From Leishmania infantum JPCM5 (lineage: Eukaryota > Euglenozoa > Kinetoplastea > Trypanosomatida > Trypanosomatidae), in assembly GCF_000002875.2 (NCBI RefSeq), contig NC_009417.2:186079-250078 (forward strand): 64,000 nt of DNA, read 5' to 3'. The notes under the pieces were generated by a model. That model had not been told where the DNA came from, made no database searches, and saw only the letters and a list, made by a program, of their open reading frames with translations. Of the stretch, positions 1-9,662 are shown in pieces. The position numbers and the translations under genes were made by a program. The number at the start of each line of letters is the position of its first letter. The first letter of the stretch is position 1.

Positions 1-3000
1 TCGTCGCCGTCGTCCGCATCTGCGCCGCCGTGCGGGTGTCCTGCCATGGGGCCGTGATGGCCGCTCTGCGCGTGGTCTACCGGTGGCGTAGCGAGAAGCT
101 CGTACCCAAACTTCTTTGCAACCTTGTTGTAGAGCGCCACACACCCAGCGCACGCCGTCTCCTCGAGCATGTACGTGCCGTCGTCGGCCACGGCACTCTG
201 CACGGTCTCCTCTTCGGCAGCGCGCTGACGGCGTGACAGGTGCGCCGTGACGCAGTGGCACGCAACCGTGGAGCGGGTGCCGCAGCGTGTACACATGACG
301 GAGACCGGCGTGCGACAGAGTCCCGTCGGCTCCCCGCAGCGACGTTCCTGGAAATGATGGAAAAAGGCGTACTGCACCACCTGGTTGCTGTCCGTGCCGC
401 TCACCACTCGCTGGCCGCACGTCAACTCTGTCAGACCGGTGTAGGCGCACGGCGCACACGACGCACTACAGACACGATGACACGTGTGGCCACACGGCAG
501 CAATGCGCCACAGGGGTATGGGCAAGACGCGTGGGTAACCTCGTTCGTCGTCGTACGGCCGTTCTCTTCAAGGTGCGCAGTGCCGATGCGGTGCTGCGCA
601 TGACACGGTTTCAGGCAAGCATGCGAAGAGTTGGGGCACGCGTTGTACACCTGCAGGCAGAGCGAGAGGCACTCAGTAGGGCCATGCACCTGAACCGTCA
701 CGAGCTCCTCGTCGGCGTCCGCATCCTCCTCTTCTCCTTCCGGCGCCGGCGCTGCGGCAGCTTTGGCGTCGTCGTGCTCCCGCACAACGGCGATACGGCG
801 ACACTTGAAGTGGTCTGGGCACACCATCGCCAGCACGCTGGCCCCCACCTCAGAGGGCAGCCAGTACCCCCGATGATCCTTCGGTGCCAGTAGGCGCCGC
901 TGACGCTGCACGAGAGACTCGGCCTTGGCGAACAGTGGGATGCAGGCGAACAGCTCGCGGCTGCCGATAAGAAACACGCCATGGCGCACTCGTCGCAGCA
1001 GTCGCCACAGCCACCACTGCAGGCGTGTCACAAAGAGCGACGCGGATCCGTCAGAAGACTCTGCCCAAAGTTGCTGCCACTGCTCATGCCGCACGTCTGG
1101 CCGATGGCTTCCGCCGTCGGCGACGGTGCCAGAGGTGCCGCCGCGACTCTTATGCAGCGCAGCAATCACTACCTCGAGCAGGCCGGAGAGGCACACAATG
1201 CCCACCTCCGCCTCACACTCCGCCTCTTCAAGGCTAGTGTAAGACATGGTCGTGGTCACCGCTGGCGGCGCTGTCGTCCACGCGGACGCCGGAGAGACGG
1301 CCTCGTTGCCGGCATCCTCCAGTGACTCCTTCCACACCCGCACCGACTGCCGGAAATGGGGAGATAACGCGAGCGCGGACCTCGACAGTGCCGCCGAGAT
1401 CGTCTCCGCCTCGCCCGCGGTGCTCGTGTAGATGCCAAAAGATGTTTGCGCCGGTGGCGTCGTCTTCGACGATGCGCCGTCGCAACGCGCAGGGTGGTAG
1501 CTGGAGAGATACTCCATGAGAAACACCGCTGCAGCTGCGTCGGCAGCAACGCAATTATCCAGCGAAGCACCATGGCTCCACACCTCCACCGCGCTGTGAG
1601 AGGCCAGTCCGAGAAATGCCGGGGGCGGTGAGGCGGTGTCGGTGACTCCCTGGAGCCGCCCCGACACTTCGCCGTCTTCTCCGGCTTGCTGGGCGTCATC
1701 GCCTTCACTGTTCGCCGGCTCCTCTGTGACCTTGGCTAGAGCCCGGGCATCCTCGATAGTGTAGCGCAGCAGCGCCTGCACCTCCGCACGGCGGCATCGC
1801 AGCGAGTCACGTAGAACTGTGGTGGTGAGGTCGCCAGTGCGCTTCAGCTCCGTGTGCAGTGACCGCAGCAACGCCAGCACAATGCGCTCATGCGATCGGC
1901 GACGCTCTTGAAAGGCTGGCACCTCAGAGGTGAGCGAGTAGACGAAGCTGGACACAGGGGTAAGCATTGCGAAAATGCTGTCCTGCACCGCGTCGATGTC
2001 GTCGATGCACATGTGCGATGGCTGCCAGCACCAAAGGTACGGCAGCAGCAGCCCCTGCGTCAGCTCCGTCGGGGTGCTGGTCAGGACAGTGTGTCGAGTG
2101 CTCTGCGAAGTGGCTGCTACGCCCCAGACCAGATCCAGAAAGGACTGGAAGAGCGACTTGACAGATTCGTGAACGGCAGCGTGGATGTGCTGCGCTAGCT
2201 CACTCTGCTTCTCAAGGTACACGATGTGCCACCCCTCCAGCTGCTCCTTAGATAACGAGGAGAGGCGCGTGGTAGGCGGCATCGTAACCGGTGCGTACCG
2301 CCCCTCTGGTGCGGCGTTCAGCGACTCCCACGTCGTTGAAGAGGCTCCGCCATGAGCAGCGGAGGCAACGAGGTAGAGGGACGTGGCCACGTCGCAATCC
2401 GGCCAGAAGTCCCTCACGATGAACTCCGCCCAGTTTTGCGCAGGCGCAGAAGACTTACTCGCGCGGGCCACCAAATCCGCCGCGTCACGCGCAGACAGCG
2501 TCAACGAGAGCAGCGGCGCAGCCACCGACACTGCGGCACGGCATCCGCCGCTCCACAAGCCGGTAGCCTCAAGGCGGCGCAACTCCGTGTTGAGCTGCGT
2601 TGTTAGTGGGGCGTTGAGAGACCGCGTGTGCGACTCCTTAACCAGAGCTGCGAGAGAGGCAATATCGCTTAATTGCCACGCTACCTGCGTGTTGCGTGCG
2701 CCGCTCCGCCTCCCCCTCTCCTGCTCCTCGTCCATGAGGTCTTTGCTGGAACTGAAGAGAAACTGGGCAACCGAGGCCGGCACGGTGGACGTGGCGACGG
2801 CGGGACGCAGCAGCAGCGGTGTGGAACAGTACAGGAACCCCTCGTTGAGCTGCTGGTACAGTCGACGAGCCTCTGCCACGATGAGGCTCGCCTCATCCAA
2901 CAAGCTGCCCCCGGCGCGTCCGCCGGCATAGGTGGAGAAGAGCTCCTCCACAGTGGCGCAACGCAGCGCAGCGACGATCTGCTTAACCGACGCCATCGCG

Positions 3001-5957
3001 TGCTTGATGCCGCCCTGCACGCTGCGCTGCTGCTCCTGGCGCGCGGCTGCGTGCAGCTTGCCGCGCACCAGCGCTGAGGCGTAGAGAACAGCGGTTTTGC
3101 CACTCCCCGTACACCCATCGACCACCCTCACCGAGACAGGCACCCCGCTGCTCCCTTGCGCCGCGGCGCCGGTGCAGTTTCTGGAGAGGCCGGTGCCGGC
3201 GGTGAGGGAGTGGAGAGCTTCAACCTGTGCTGAGGAGAAGCCGACCGCCTCGTTTACCGAGGCCAGAAGGGTCTGCAGTGAGGTGAGCGTCGCATCTCCC
3301 AGCCGCTTTCCGCTCGCGCCAGACGACGTCGAAGACACGGCGGCATCTATCCCGTTGCCGGAGCCAGACAGCAGGGCAGCGACTGGAGCTGTGAGAGATG
3401 ACGCGTAGCGCTGCATCGGGACAGCACCATCTGTGAAGTGCTCGGTCCACAGACCCGACACCGCGTCCGCGCCAAACGGCTGGCCTGAGCTGCGGCTGCC
3501 GCCGCGACTGTTCGCAGTATTGATGCGGCCCTTGCTGTTCACGCCCGCCTCCGCCTGCCGTACACTGAGGGACAAGGCGTGAAGGCGACGGAGGCAGTCA
3601 AGGTACGTCAGGGCTGGCGTGCCGGTTGGAAGGAGCCGCTCCGGCGGCGCAGCGGCGGGTGCAGAGAGCAAGGCCGCGCGCCGACGTCGAGAGCCGCGTC
3701 GCTGATGCCCCGCCGCCTCAGCCCCTAACACGATCCACGCCTGCGCCTGCCCATCCTCTGCAGCCGCGGCGCTCGTAAGGACGAAGTCTGTGAGCATGTC
3801 CGCATCACGCAGCACGTGTGCCGTCACTCGAGAAGAGGCGGTGGAGGCGCTGCTGCCCTTTTCCCCAGCCGAGCGGTCACTTGTCACGTGCGTGAGCACC
3901 AATGGAAATATAGCCCACTGGCCATTGAGCTGTACCAAGGCATAGGCGAAGAGGGAGGAATCCGTGTCGGACACTCGGGCCGACTGCAGCGCTGACACGA
4001 GCGCCTTTATCTCTTCTTGGTGCCGCCGATCGCGAGAGCCTTGCACACACAAGTGAACCGGCAGACCAAAGGCTGCGTAGTGCTGCACCTCTGCCAGCGA
4101 ATACTCCGCCAGCCCGCCAGACCGCGGGCCCACAGCCTCCACGCCGCTCACACGCACAGCTATGACGCCCTCGACACGACCTCTGCCCAGCTCCTCCGAG
4201 CCGTCAGACAGCTTGGTCACGCGTCGCACCGCGCGAGCGGTGCTGCTGTATAGTTCAGCGTAGGCTGCCAGCGCAGTGCCGCGGATAAACTGCTGGACCT
4301 CGCGGCTGAGGTACGGATTGTAGGTGCGCCGCAGAGCCGTCAACTGCTCCACCACCGCACGATCTTGCAAGTGCCACCCGTCTTGGATGCGTTGTAGGGT
4401 GGGCGGAACAAGAAGCTCTGCAAGAGTGTCTGTCACGTCGTCGCTGGCGCCGCTGCGGTTAGCGTCCAAGCGGTCGTGCGAGCGTCGCACATCGTCCTCG
4501 AGCTGCAGCCAGCGCAGCACCTCCTTCAAGATGCCGGTGGCAGCCACCGCTTCGAGCACCTCGGAGATCGCCTCCTCCGACCCACTCACATCCATCGCCG
4601 CTTCTTTGCTGCGCCCGCTGTGGGACTGCTGCAACCACACATGAGAGAGGCGGGCGAGGACCAGCTCCACACCGTTGCAGGCTTGCCGAGCGCTGCGTCG
4701 CACCTCGGCTGTGGCGAGAGAGGCGTCCATCGAAACAGCAGCGCTACTGCTCGCGTACTGTAGCCCCAGAAGTAGGCAGGAGTGCAGTGTGTTCGTCATC
4801 AGCTGCCTGGTAGACGCGACGGAATCCGCGGCAATCAGCTGCATCGCCACCTGCGAAGCCCCGTCCACATACAGCGGAGACGCGAGAAAGAGATATACCA
4901 ACCGGTGGCACAGCCGCGGCAGGCGCATAGCCGACTCCACGTGCAGGAACACGGCGAGTAGGGCGCGCAACGCAAAGCTGACGGTGCGCCGCAGTCGGTC
5001 GAGCGTCTTCGCATCGGCGCCGCGCATGGCGTCCGGTTTAATGCTTAGCAGCATCGGGAGCTGCAGCGTGCGCCGCCAGCCCTCGCGGCCAGCGTTGGCT
5101 CCAGCGCCCGGTGACGAAGATGCTGCCGCTGCTTCGAGGAATGTCAGCTGCGCGAGACCCGGTGGCTGCTCCAGTAGCGTCGCCAGCCAGCGTACCACGA
5201 CCGCTATGCTCCCCTCCACCGCCTCACGCCAGAGATCGACATCTGAGGCCGTGAAAAGAGATGTGTTGTATGTTATGAATTCCTGGTGCGTCGCCCAAGC
5301 CGCACCCGACGCCGCTCCGCTATCACTGGCAGTGGCGGACGCCTTGGCGGCGTTCTCCGAGGGTCGCCTCGGCTGGCAGCGAAGGAGCAACAGATCGGCG
5401 GGATGTGCGACGGCAGCGTCTCCTGTCGCTGCCGGCTGCATAGCGGATTCCCCGCCAGCGCCGGCGACGTCCATAAGCAACGACGAGGAGCTGGCTGCGT
5501 CGCTCTCCGCTGTTGAAGGTTGCGGAGCGGCGAGTACCAGCGTGCGGCCATCGTTCGCCACCAGCTCCACGGTGAGCAAGCGCAGCAGGGACCCTTCCTC
5601 ACTGCAGTGGAGAAGCTGCTGATACACCAGCTCCTTTGTGAAGCCACCCAGACAGACAGAAATGTCATCTTCCATCAGCGTCGCAACGTCCACCGCTGTC
5701 ACCGAGGCGCTCGCGTGAGACAAGGTCTGAGTTGTTGACGTGGGAGTGGCGGTGGTGGCACCGAGAAGCCGCGACACGAGTGCCGCCCGTTCCGCCTCCA
5801 GTGATCCACTTCGACGGGAGGTGATGCCGAAGATGACCTCGAAATACAACGCGTAGGGAGACGACGACGAGCTTCGGACGGCAGAGGTAACGTCGGAAGC
5901 ATCATGCGCTCCCGCGCGTTCCGAGGCCGCGTCCGCCTCCTCACGGAAACGCTTCAT
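1..5957 (-). CDS. ZNFX1-like SF1 helicase with NFX1-type zinc fingers (partial, C-terminus beyond window)
   Basis: One minus-strand frame runs from an ATG at 5957 off the left edge; I read it at several places and met no stop, but did not translate every codon. An in-frame TAA lies just upstream (about 5998-6000), fixing the N-terminal limit. The window holds about 1985 residues. A P-loop GCTGSGKT falls near residues 948-955 and LLDEAS (Walker B of UPF1-like helicases) near 1019-1024. Near residues 1655-1670, RRVRHGVFLIGSRELF resembles a degenerate motif VI of SF1 helicases. Near residues 1800-1905 come cysteine/histidine clusters such as CPYPCGALLPCGHTCH and CTRCGT, typical of NFX1-type zinc fingers. 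This order (helicase core, then NFX1 fingers) is that of ZNFX1, an RNA-binding helicase involved in RNA surveillance and small-RNA biology in animals. Function here is inferred. The N-terminal 900 residues have no domain I recognise. Only about 66 residues separate Walker A from Walker B, which is short for the family. Confidence 0.75.
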   Translation of the reverse strand, partial: MKRFREEADAASERAGAHDASDVTSAVRSSSSSPYALYFEVIFGITSRRSGSLEAERAALVSRLLGATTATPTSTTQTLSHASASVTAVDVATLMEDDISVCLGGFTKELVYQQLLHCSEEGSLLRLLTVELVANDGRTLVLAAPQPSTAESDAASSSSLLMDVAGAGGESAMQPAATGDAAVAHPADLLLLRCQPRRPSENAAKASATASDSGAASGAAWATHQEFITYNTSLFTASDVDLWREAVEGSIAVVVRWLATLLEQPPGLAQLTFLEAAAASSSPGAGANAGREGWRRTLQLPMLLSIKPDAMRGADAKTLDRLRRTVSFALRALLAVFLHVESAMRLPRLCHRLVYLFLASPLYVDGASQVAMQLIAADSVASTRQLMTNTLHSCLLLGLQYASSSAAVSMDASLATAEVRRSARQACNGVELVLARLSHVWLQQSHSGRSKEAAMDVSGSEEAISEVLEAVAATGILKEVLRWLQLEDDVRRSHDRLDANRSGASDDVTDTLAELLVPPTLQRIQDGWHLQDRAVVEQLTALRRTYNPYLSREVQQFIRGTALAAYAELYSSTARAVRRVTKLSDGSEELGRGRVEGVIAVRVSGVEAVGPRSGGLAEYSLAEVQHYAAFGLPVHLCVQGSRDRRHQEEIKALVSALQSARVSDTDSSLFAYALVQLNGQWAIFPLVLTHVTSDRSAGEKGSSASTASSRVTAHVLRDADMLTDFVLTSAAAAEDGQAQAWIVLGAEAAGHQRRGSRRRRAALLSAPAAAPPERLLPTGTPALTYLDCLRRLHALSLSVRQAEAGVNSKGRINTANSRGGSRSSGQPFGADAVSGLWTEHFTDGAVPMQRYASSLTAPVAALLSGSGNGIDAAVSSTSSGASGKRLGDATLTSLQTLLASVNEAVGFSSAQVEALHSLTAGTGLSRNCTGAAAQGSSGVPVSVRVVDGCTGSGKTAVLYASALVRGKLHAAARQEQQRSVQGGIKHAMASVKQIVAALRCATVEELFSTYAGGRAGGSLLDEASLIVAEARRLYQQLNEGFLYCSTPLLLRPAVATSTVPASVAQFLFSSSKDLMDEEQERGRRSGARNTQVAWQLSDIASLAALVKESHTRSLNAPLTTQLNTELRRLEATGLWSGGCRAAVSVAAPLLSLTLSARDAADLVARASKSSAPAQNWAEFIVRDFWPDCDVATSLYLVASAAHGGASSTTWESLNAAPEGRYAPVTMPPTTRLSSLSKEQLEGWHIVYLEKQSELAQHIHAAVHESVKSLFQSFLDLVWGVAATSQSTRHTVLTSTPTELTQGLLLPYLWCWQPSHMCIDDIDAVQDSIFAMLTPVSSFVYSLTSEVPAFQERRRSHERIVLALLRSLHTELKRTGDLTTTVLRDSLRCRRAEVQALLRYTIEDARALAKVTEEPANSEGDDAQQAGEDGEVSGRLQGVTDTASPPPAFLGLASHSAVEVWSHGASLDNCVAADAAAAVFLMEYLSSYHPARCDGASSKTTPPAQTSFGIYTSTAGEAETISAALSRSALALSPHFRQSVRVWKESLEDAGNEAVSPASAWTTAPPAVTTTMSYTSLEEAECEAEVGIVCLSGLLEVVIAALHKSRGGTSGTVADGGSHRPDVRHEQWQQLWAESSDGSASLFVTRLQWWLWRLLRRVRHGVFLIGSRELFACIPLFAKAESLVQRQRRLLAPKDHRGYWLPSEVGASVLAMVCPDHFKCRRIAVVREHDDAKAAAAPAPEGEEEDADADEELVTVQVHGPTECLSLCLQVYNACPNSSHACLKPCHAQHRIGTAHLEENGRTTTNEVTHASCPYPCGALLPCGHTCHRVCSASCAPCAYTGLTELTCGQRVVSGTDSNQVVQYAFFHHFQERRCGEPTGLCRTPVSVMCTRCGTRSTVACHCVTAHLSRRQRAAEEETVQSAVADDGTYMLEETACAGCVALYNKVAKKFGYELLATPPVDHAQSGHHGPMAGHPHGGADADDGD

Positions 5958-6319
5958 CGGCAAGCGGGAGGGAAGAAGGGTAGAGACTGCACACGGTTAC
6001 CGTCCCACCCCAGGGACCGCTCTGCTGAGTTGCAGAAAGAAAGGCGAGGGGAGACGATGGAGATGGCAAAGCCGCACGAACGGAGACACGCGCACCTCGA
6101 CGTCGTGCCACTGATGCCGAACTGCGTGAGACAAGCCGCTGGGCGCGCTCTATGACGGCAGGTACCTCCGTGCGTGTCACCGTGAATGGGCGGGGATATG
6201 CCTACCTACGTGCGTGGGTTGGGGGCAGTGGATAGTGCAAAGGAAAAGCGAAAAAGAGTGAGGCACAGCTGCACGACAAGCTCGATCAAGTACAAAAGCG
6301 TGCACCAAAACAAGAAGGC

Positions 6320-6338
6320 CGTGTGTGTGTGTGTGTGT
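6320..6338. repeat. (TG)n microsatellite
   Basis: About nine TG units in the spacer upstream of the helicase start. Confidence 0.85.
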
Positions 6339-7058
6339 GCTCTGCCTCAAGCCGGACGTCGTTAGTACGATTTAACTGATAGCCCCGATGCACAGGCACA
6401 GACGCACACACGGGCAGAGCCGGAGACACGGCAGAGGGAGTTGAAAGGGCACACGCCCAAGTTAGGACGAGCTGAGTATGCGCGAGCACATGGTGCACGT
6501 ATGTGCGTGTGTGCCATCAGAAGAGAAGAGACGCAGAGAGAGAACACGAGGAGAGGAAGAGACAGAGGTGCACGGACACAAAGAGATGCACAGATGTGGA
6601 GAAATCCCAGCGCAAGCCATCAAAATCAATGCCGCGTAGGCCGCCTCCTGCTGCGGAAATCTTCGGAGCTGTGAACCGTCGCAACCGCCGGCGTAGAGCG
6701 GCAGCGGCGCTGATGCGTGGCGTCTGGCATCTAAAAGTAAAGCACACAGGGTACCTAAGCTTCTGCTTGTATGTGAACTTTTCCATGTGGTGACGCCGGT
6801 GCAGTGGCGGGAGGGGGGAGGGTAGTTGACTGAGTCCAGTGCAGGCGGCGTTGGACATTCCCCACGGTGTCGCACCAGCCGCCTCGTGCGTTCGTATTTT
6901 GGGAGAAGGTGAAGACATGATGAGAGCGAGCGAGAGCCCCGCTCCAGTCGTGCAGCGCACGTAAATTTGTAAGCCGATGCAACGAGCGGCCGCCCACAGA
7001 AGGAAGAGGATGGACCACACGCGTCGGTGTGTCGGTGCAGTTGTCGCCCGGTACGTGA

Positions 7059-7233
7059 GGTTTTCCCTTTTTCTCGATGCGCCCATTCCACACCCGCAGC
7101 AGGTCCGCAAACATACGCATGCGCAGCCGCCGCTCACCCGCACCAGCGGCAGCACGGCTACATCCTCGACGTCTAGGACACACCGTCCTGTCATCGAATC
7201 GGGGCCGCGCGCCTAACGCGCACCTCTCGCCCT
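7059..7233 (-). mobile_element. Family-B SIDER-like repeat, truncated copy
   Basis: These 175 bases match 13091-13265 with no difference that I could find by eye. The shared end, read on the minus strand, is A-rich (GAGAAAAAGGGAAAACC), as expected of a retroposon 3' end. The remaining part of the longer copy (13266 onward) is absent here, so this copy is 5'-truncated. Calling it SIDER is inference from size, location and A-rich end. Confidence 0.6.
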
Positions 7234-7371
7234 CCTTCGCCCAGGCATGCAACATAGCGGAAAACAAAAGTGTGTGTGACGAATGGCGCCAGTTAGCGGG
7301 CGTGTGTGGGACGACATGAGCGCCGACGAGGTAAAGAGGGAAATGAATTTTTCGTTTTCCTTCCCAGCGGG

Positions 7372-7972
7372 TGCCCGCCCTCTGCCGTCCAACACGAGCT
7401 CCAGCGCCACCCCACCCCGGCATGTCGCAGGCCCCATCCCGCCCTGCGAAGCAGCGGTGCGCGCACGCGGTACAGCAATGCGTCGGCCCAGTCATCTCAG
7501 CACCGCCTCCGCCTCAAGCCCCGACCACCACTACCGCCGCCGCATCGCGCAGGTCGCCTCACAGCCGCTCCCACATCATGCCGGTCGCCACGTGATGCAG
7601 CCCCCTCGGAGGGGCCTCGGGCTCCCCACACCAGCGGGCAGTGCGAGGGTCGGGTGGTGGGGTGCGTTCCAGCGACGCGGACACTCTGCCCATCATGTGG
7701 ATGGCACACGTGTGCCCACGGTCGCAGGTCGCTCAGACGCAACGCCGTCCAGGACCTGCTATCCGACACCAGCAGCGACACATCGCTCTCACCTCGCCCC
7801 AGGTCGTAGGCGCCTCACCCTGTCACCACCAGAGGTGGCTCCGCATTTGGCAGGGATAGAGAGCGGCGGGCGGCTTCGCCTCCACCCAGAGAGAGTCGGC
7901 GTGTGTACTGGGCCCTGAGCTGCCACGCACCGAGAGGCGTGCCCACACACACACACACGCACACGCACCGTC
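7372..7972 (-). mobile_element. Family-A SIDER-like retroposon, copy 1
   Basis: About 600 bp, aligned without gaps over the shared 550 bp to 10309 onward and 26403 onward, with about four substitutions against each. In minus orientation it starts near a (GT)n run plus a CACGC/GCGTG mini-stem and ends in a purine-rich tail (GGGAAGGAAAACGAAAAATT). It lies in the inferred 3' UTR of the RtcB gene in sense orientation, the usual place for Leishmania SIDER2 elements. The open frames across it on both strands are a by-product of its GC-rich composition. Confidence 0.6.
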
Positions 7973-8134
7973 TTCATGAGGGAGTGCGAAAGAAGGGGAG
8001 TCAACATAAGGCAGCTGCTGGAAAACGACCGACGGCGCGCAGACGTGGCACATCTTTTTGTTCGTGCAGTAAGGAGTGCATGTGTCTCGGTGAGGAGGCG
8101 GCAGAGAAGGGAGGTTTGTGGCGCACGACATTCC

Positions 8135-9601
8135 TCACCCTTTCACACAAAGCACTTGCCGCAATATCGTGACGACCTCGACGAGGTCGTCCTGAGCAGC
8201 CATGACAGCATCGATGTTCTTGTAAGCGGCAGGTGTCTCGTCCAACACGCTGCTGTCCTTGCGGCACTCGATGCCCAGTGTAGCAGCCTCATGATCTGAC
8301 ACAGTGAATCGCCGGCGCGCCTCGCCGCGGCTGTAGCGGCGCCCGGCACCGTGCGAGCAGGAGCAGTAGCTTGCGGCGCTTCCCTTGCCTCGCACGATGT
8401 AGCTGCAGGCCCCCATGGACCCCGGAATCACGGCGAGCTCACCCATACGCGCAGAAGTAGCACCCTTGCGAGTAAGCCACACATCTTGCTCGCGGAACGT
8501 CCCCTGGCGTGGATTGCTGGCCGCATGGCCCTCATGTCCTTGCTCTCGAATGGGAATACGAATGCGCTCGACGTAGTTGTGGTGGCAGTTTACGGCTGCT
8601 TGCACTGTTGTGAAGGGAGTTGCGATGCACCCTCGCATGGCTACCAGAACGGCGTCAAGCATCAACTGTCGATTCCACCACGCGTACCTCTGCGCCCACT
8701 CCACCGCAAAAATGTAGTCGCTGAAGTTCGCCGTGCCTTCGTCGAGGTAGGCAAGGTCGGCATCAGGGAGGTGAAGCATGCGGGCCTCCATGTCCTTCTT
8801 GGCCAGCTCAATGAACAAGGAGCCAATGCGGTTGCCCACACCGCGCGACCCGGAGTGTAGCATCACCCATACGTGCCTCCGCGGCTGCTGGTCATCGAGG
8901 CACAGCTCAATAAAGTGGTTTCCTGTGCCGAGTGTGCCGAGATGGTTGAGGTTGTTCGTGTTCGCCACTTGTGCGTGCCGGCGGCACAGCTCTTCAAAGT
9001 CGTCAGCGAGGTGCTTCTTCCACACCTCCTGCACGTTCGTCGGCACACTGTTGCGCCAGCTGCCGGCGTCTGCGCCGCTATAACCGCCGTGGGTGCGACC
9101 GTGTGGCACGCCCAGCTCAATCGCCAGTCGCAGGTCTTCCAATGAGTTCGGAAGATCCTCTGCAGTGAGGGAGGTCTGCACCGCAATCATGCCGCACCCA
9201 ATGTCAACACCGACACACGCTGGTATAATCGCGCGCACCGTCGGCAAGACCAACCCGACGGTGCACCCGATGCCAGCGTGCACGTCCGGCATGACAGCCA
9301 CAGGTGCTGGAATGATGTGCGGGCTCATGCGAGAGATGCGGTGTAGCTGTTCGTTCGCGGTCCGCTCCACCTCCACACCTCTGCGCCAAACGCGAACTTC
9401 GACCGCACTGGAAGGGTCGCTGATGACCTCGTACTTCGAAGGGACTTCGAGTGCGTCGCGAGCGGCTAATGGTACATCTGCATGATGGCGCCGTCCTTCA
9501 TTCATGCGGCAAGCAAAGAAAGACAGCCGGTGGAGAAGACGTGCGCCTTCTCCCTCGGCAATGAGCCGTCGATGCAGGAAGAGCGACAGCATTCCCATCA
9601 T
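8135..9601 (-). CDS. rtcB: RNA-splicing ligase RtcB, bacterial type
   Basis: RtcB joins RNA ends bearing 2',3'-cyclic phosphate or 3'-phosphate to 5'-OH ends, using GTP and Mn2+. The 488-residue product shows MPDVHAGIG (about 104), VGVDIGCGM with the Asp and Cys metal ligands (about 131-138), NHLGTLGTGNHF (about 219-230), MLHSGSRG (about 247), NCHHNY (about 338) and SCSHGAGR (about 414-421), whose His is the expected GMP attachment site. It ends LRQVLCVKG, nearly the same as the end of E. coli RtcB as I remember it, and the colinear match is far closer to proteobacterial RtcB than to the archaeal/animal type. A roughly 20-residue insertion follows NCHHNY. The first in-frame ATG is 9601; an alternative at 9505 would remove a 32-residue Arg- and Leu-containing segment that could be a mitochondrial presequence. 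All active-site residues I looked for are present. Confidence 0.93.
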   Translation of the reverse strand: MMGMLSLFLHRRLIAEGEGARLLHRLSFFACRMNEGRRHHADVPLAARDALEVPSKYEVISDPSSAVEVRVWRRGVEVERTANEQLHRISRMSPHIIPAPVAVMPDVHAGIGCTVGLVLPTVRAIIPACVGVDIGCGMIAVQTSLTAEDLPNSLEDLRLAIELGVPHGRTHGGYSGADAGSWRNSVPTNVQEVWKKHLADDFEELCRRHAQVANTNNLNHLGTLGTGNHFIELCLDDQQPRRHVWVMLHSGSRGVGNRIGSLFIELAKKDMEARMLHLPDADLAYLDEGTANFSDYIFAVEWAQRYAWWNRQLMLDAVLVAMRGCIATPFTTVQAAVNCHHNYVERIRIPIREQGHEGHAASNPRQGTFREQDVWLTRKGATSARMGELAVIPGSMGACSYIVRGKGSAASYCSCSHGAGRRYSRGEARRRFTVSDHEAATLGIECRKDSSVLDETPAAYKNIDAVMAAQDDLVEVVTILRQVLCVKG

Positions 9602-9662
9602 CGCATGCCCGTCACCTGTGTATATATGGAGGAACGCACCTCTGTAAATGAGGGCGCAGTGT

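Larger units (their letters stand above)
5958..8134. other. Spacer between helicase and RtcB genes, with two retroposon-like repeats
   Basis: No credible gene. On the minus strand this is the 3' UTR of the RtcB gene followed by the 5' region of the helicase gene. It holds a short (TG)n run near 6320-6338, a 175-bp family-B fragment (7059-7233) and a full family-A repeat (7372-7972). Open frames of up to 246 codons overlap the repeats on both strands but have no consistent protein signature. Confidence 0.7.

Noticed and set aside
4675..5622. 315-codon plus-strand open frame
   Set aside because: It lies antisense to the helicase gene, whose frame carries recognisable domains; the product is Arg/Ser-rich and has no protein signature.
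7283..7918. Plus-strand frame of 211 codons, repeated at 10286-10855 and 26362-26949, looking like a three-member protein family
   Set aside because: The three products are alike only because the DNA repeats are nearly identical. Other frames of the same repeat are also open, and the elements run on the opposite strand judging from the A-rich end.
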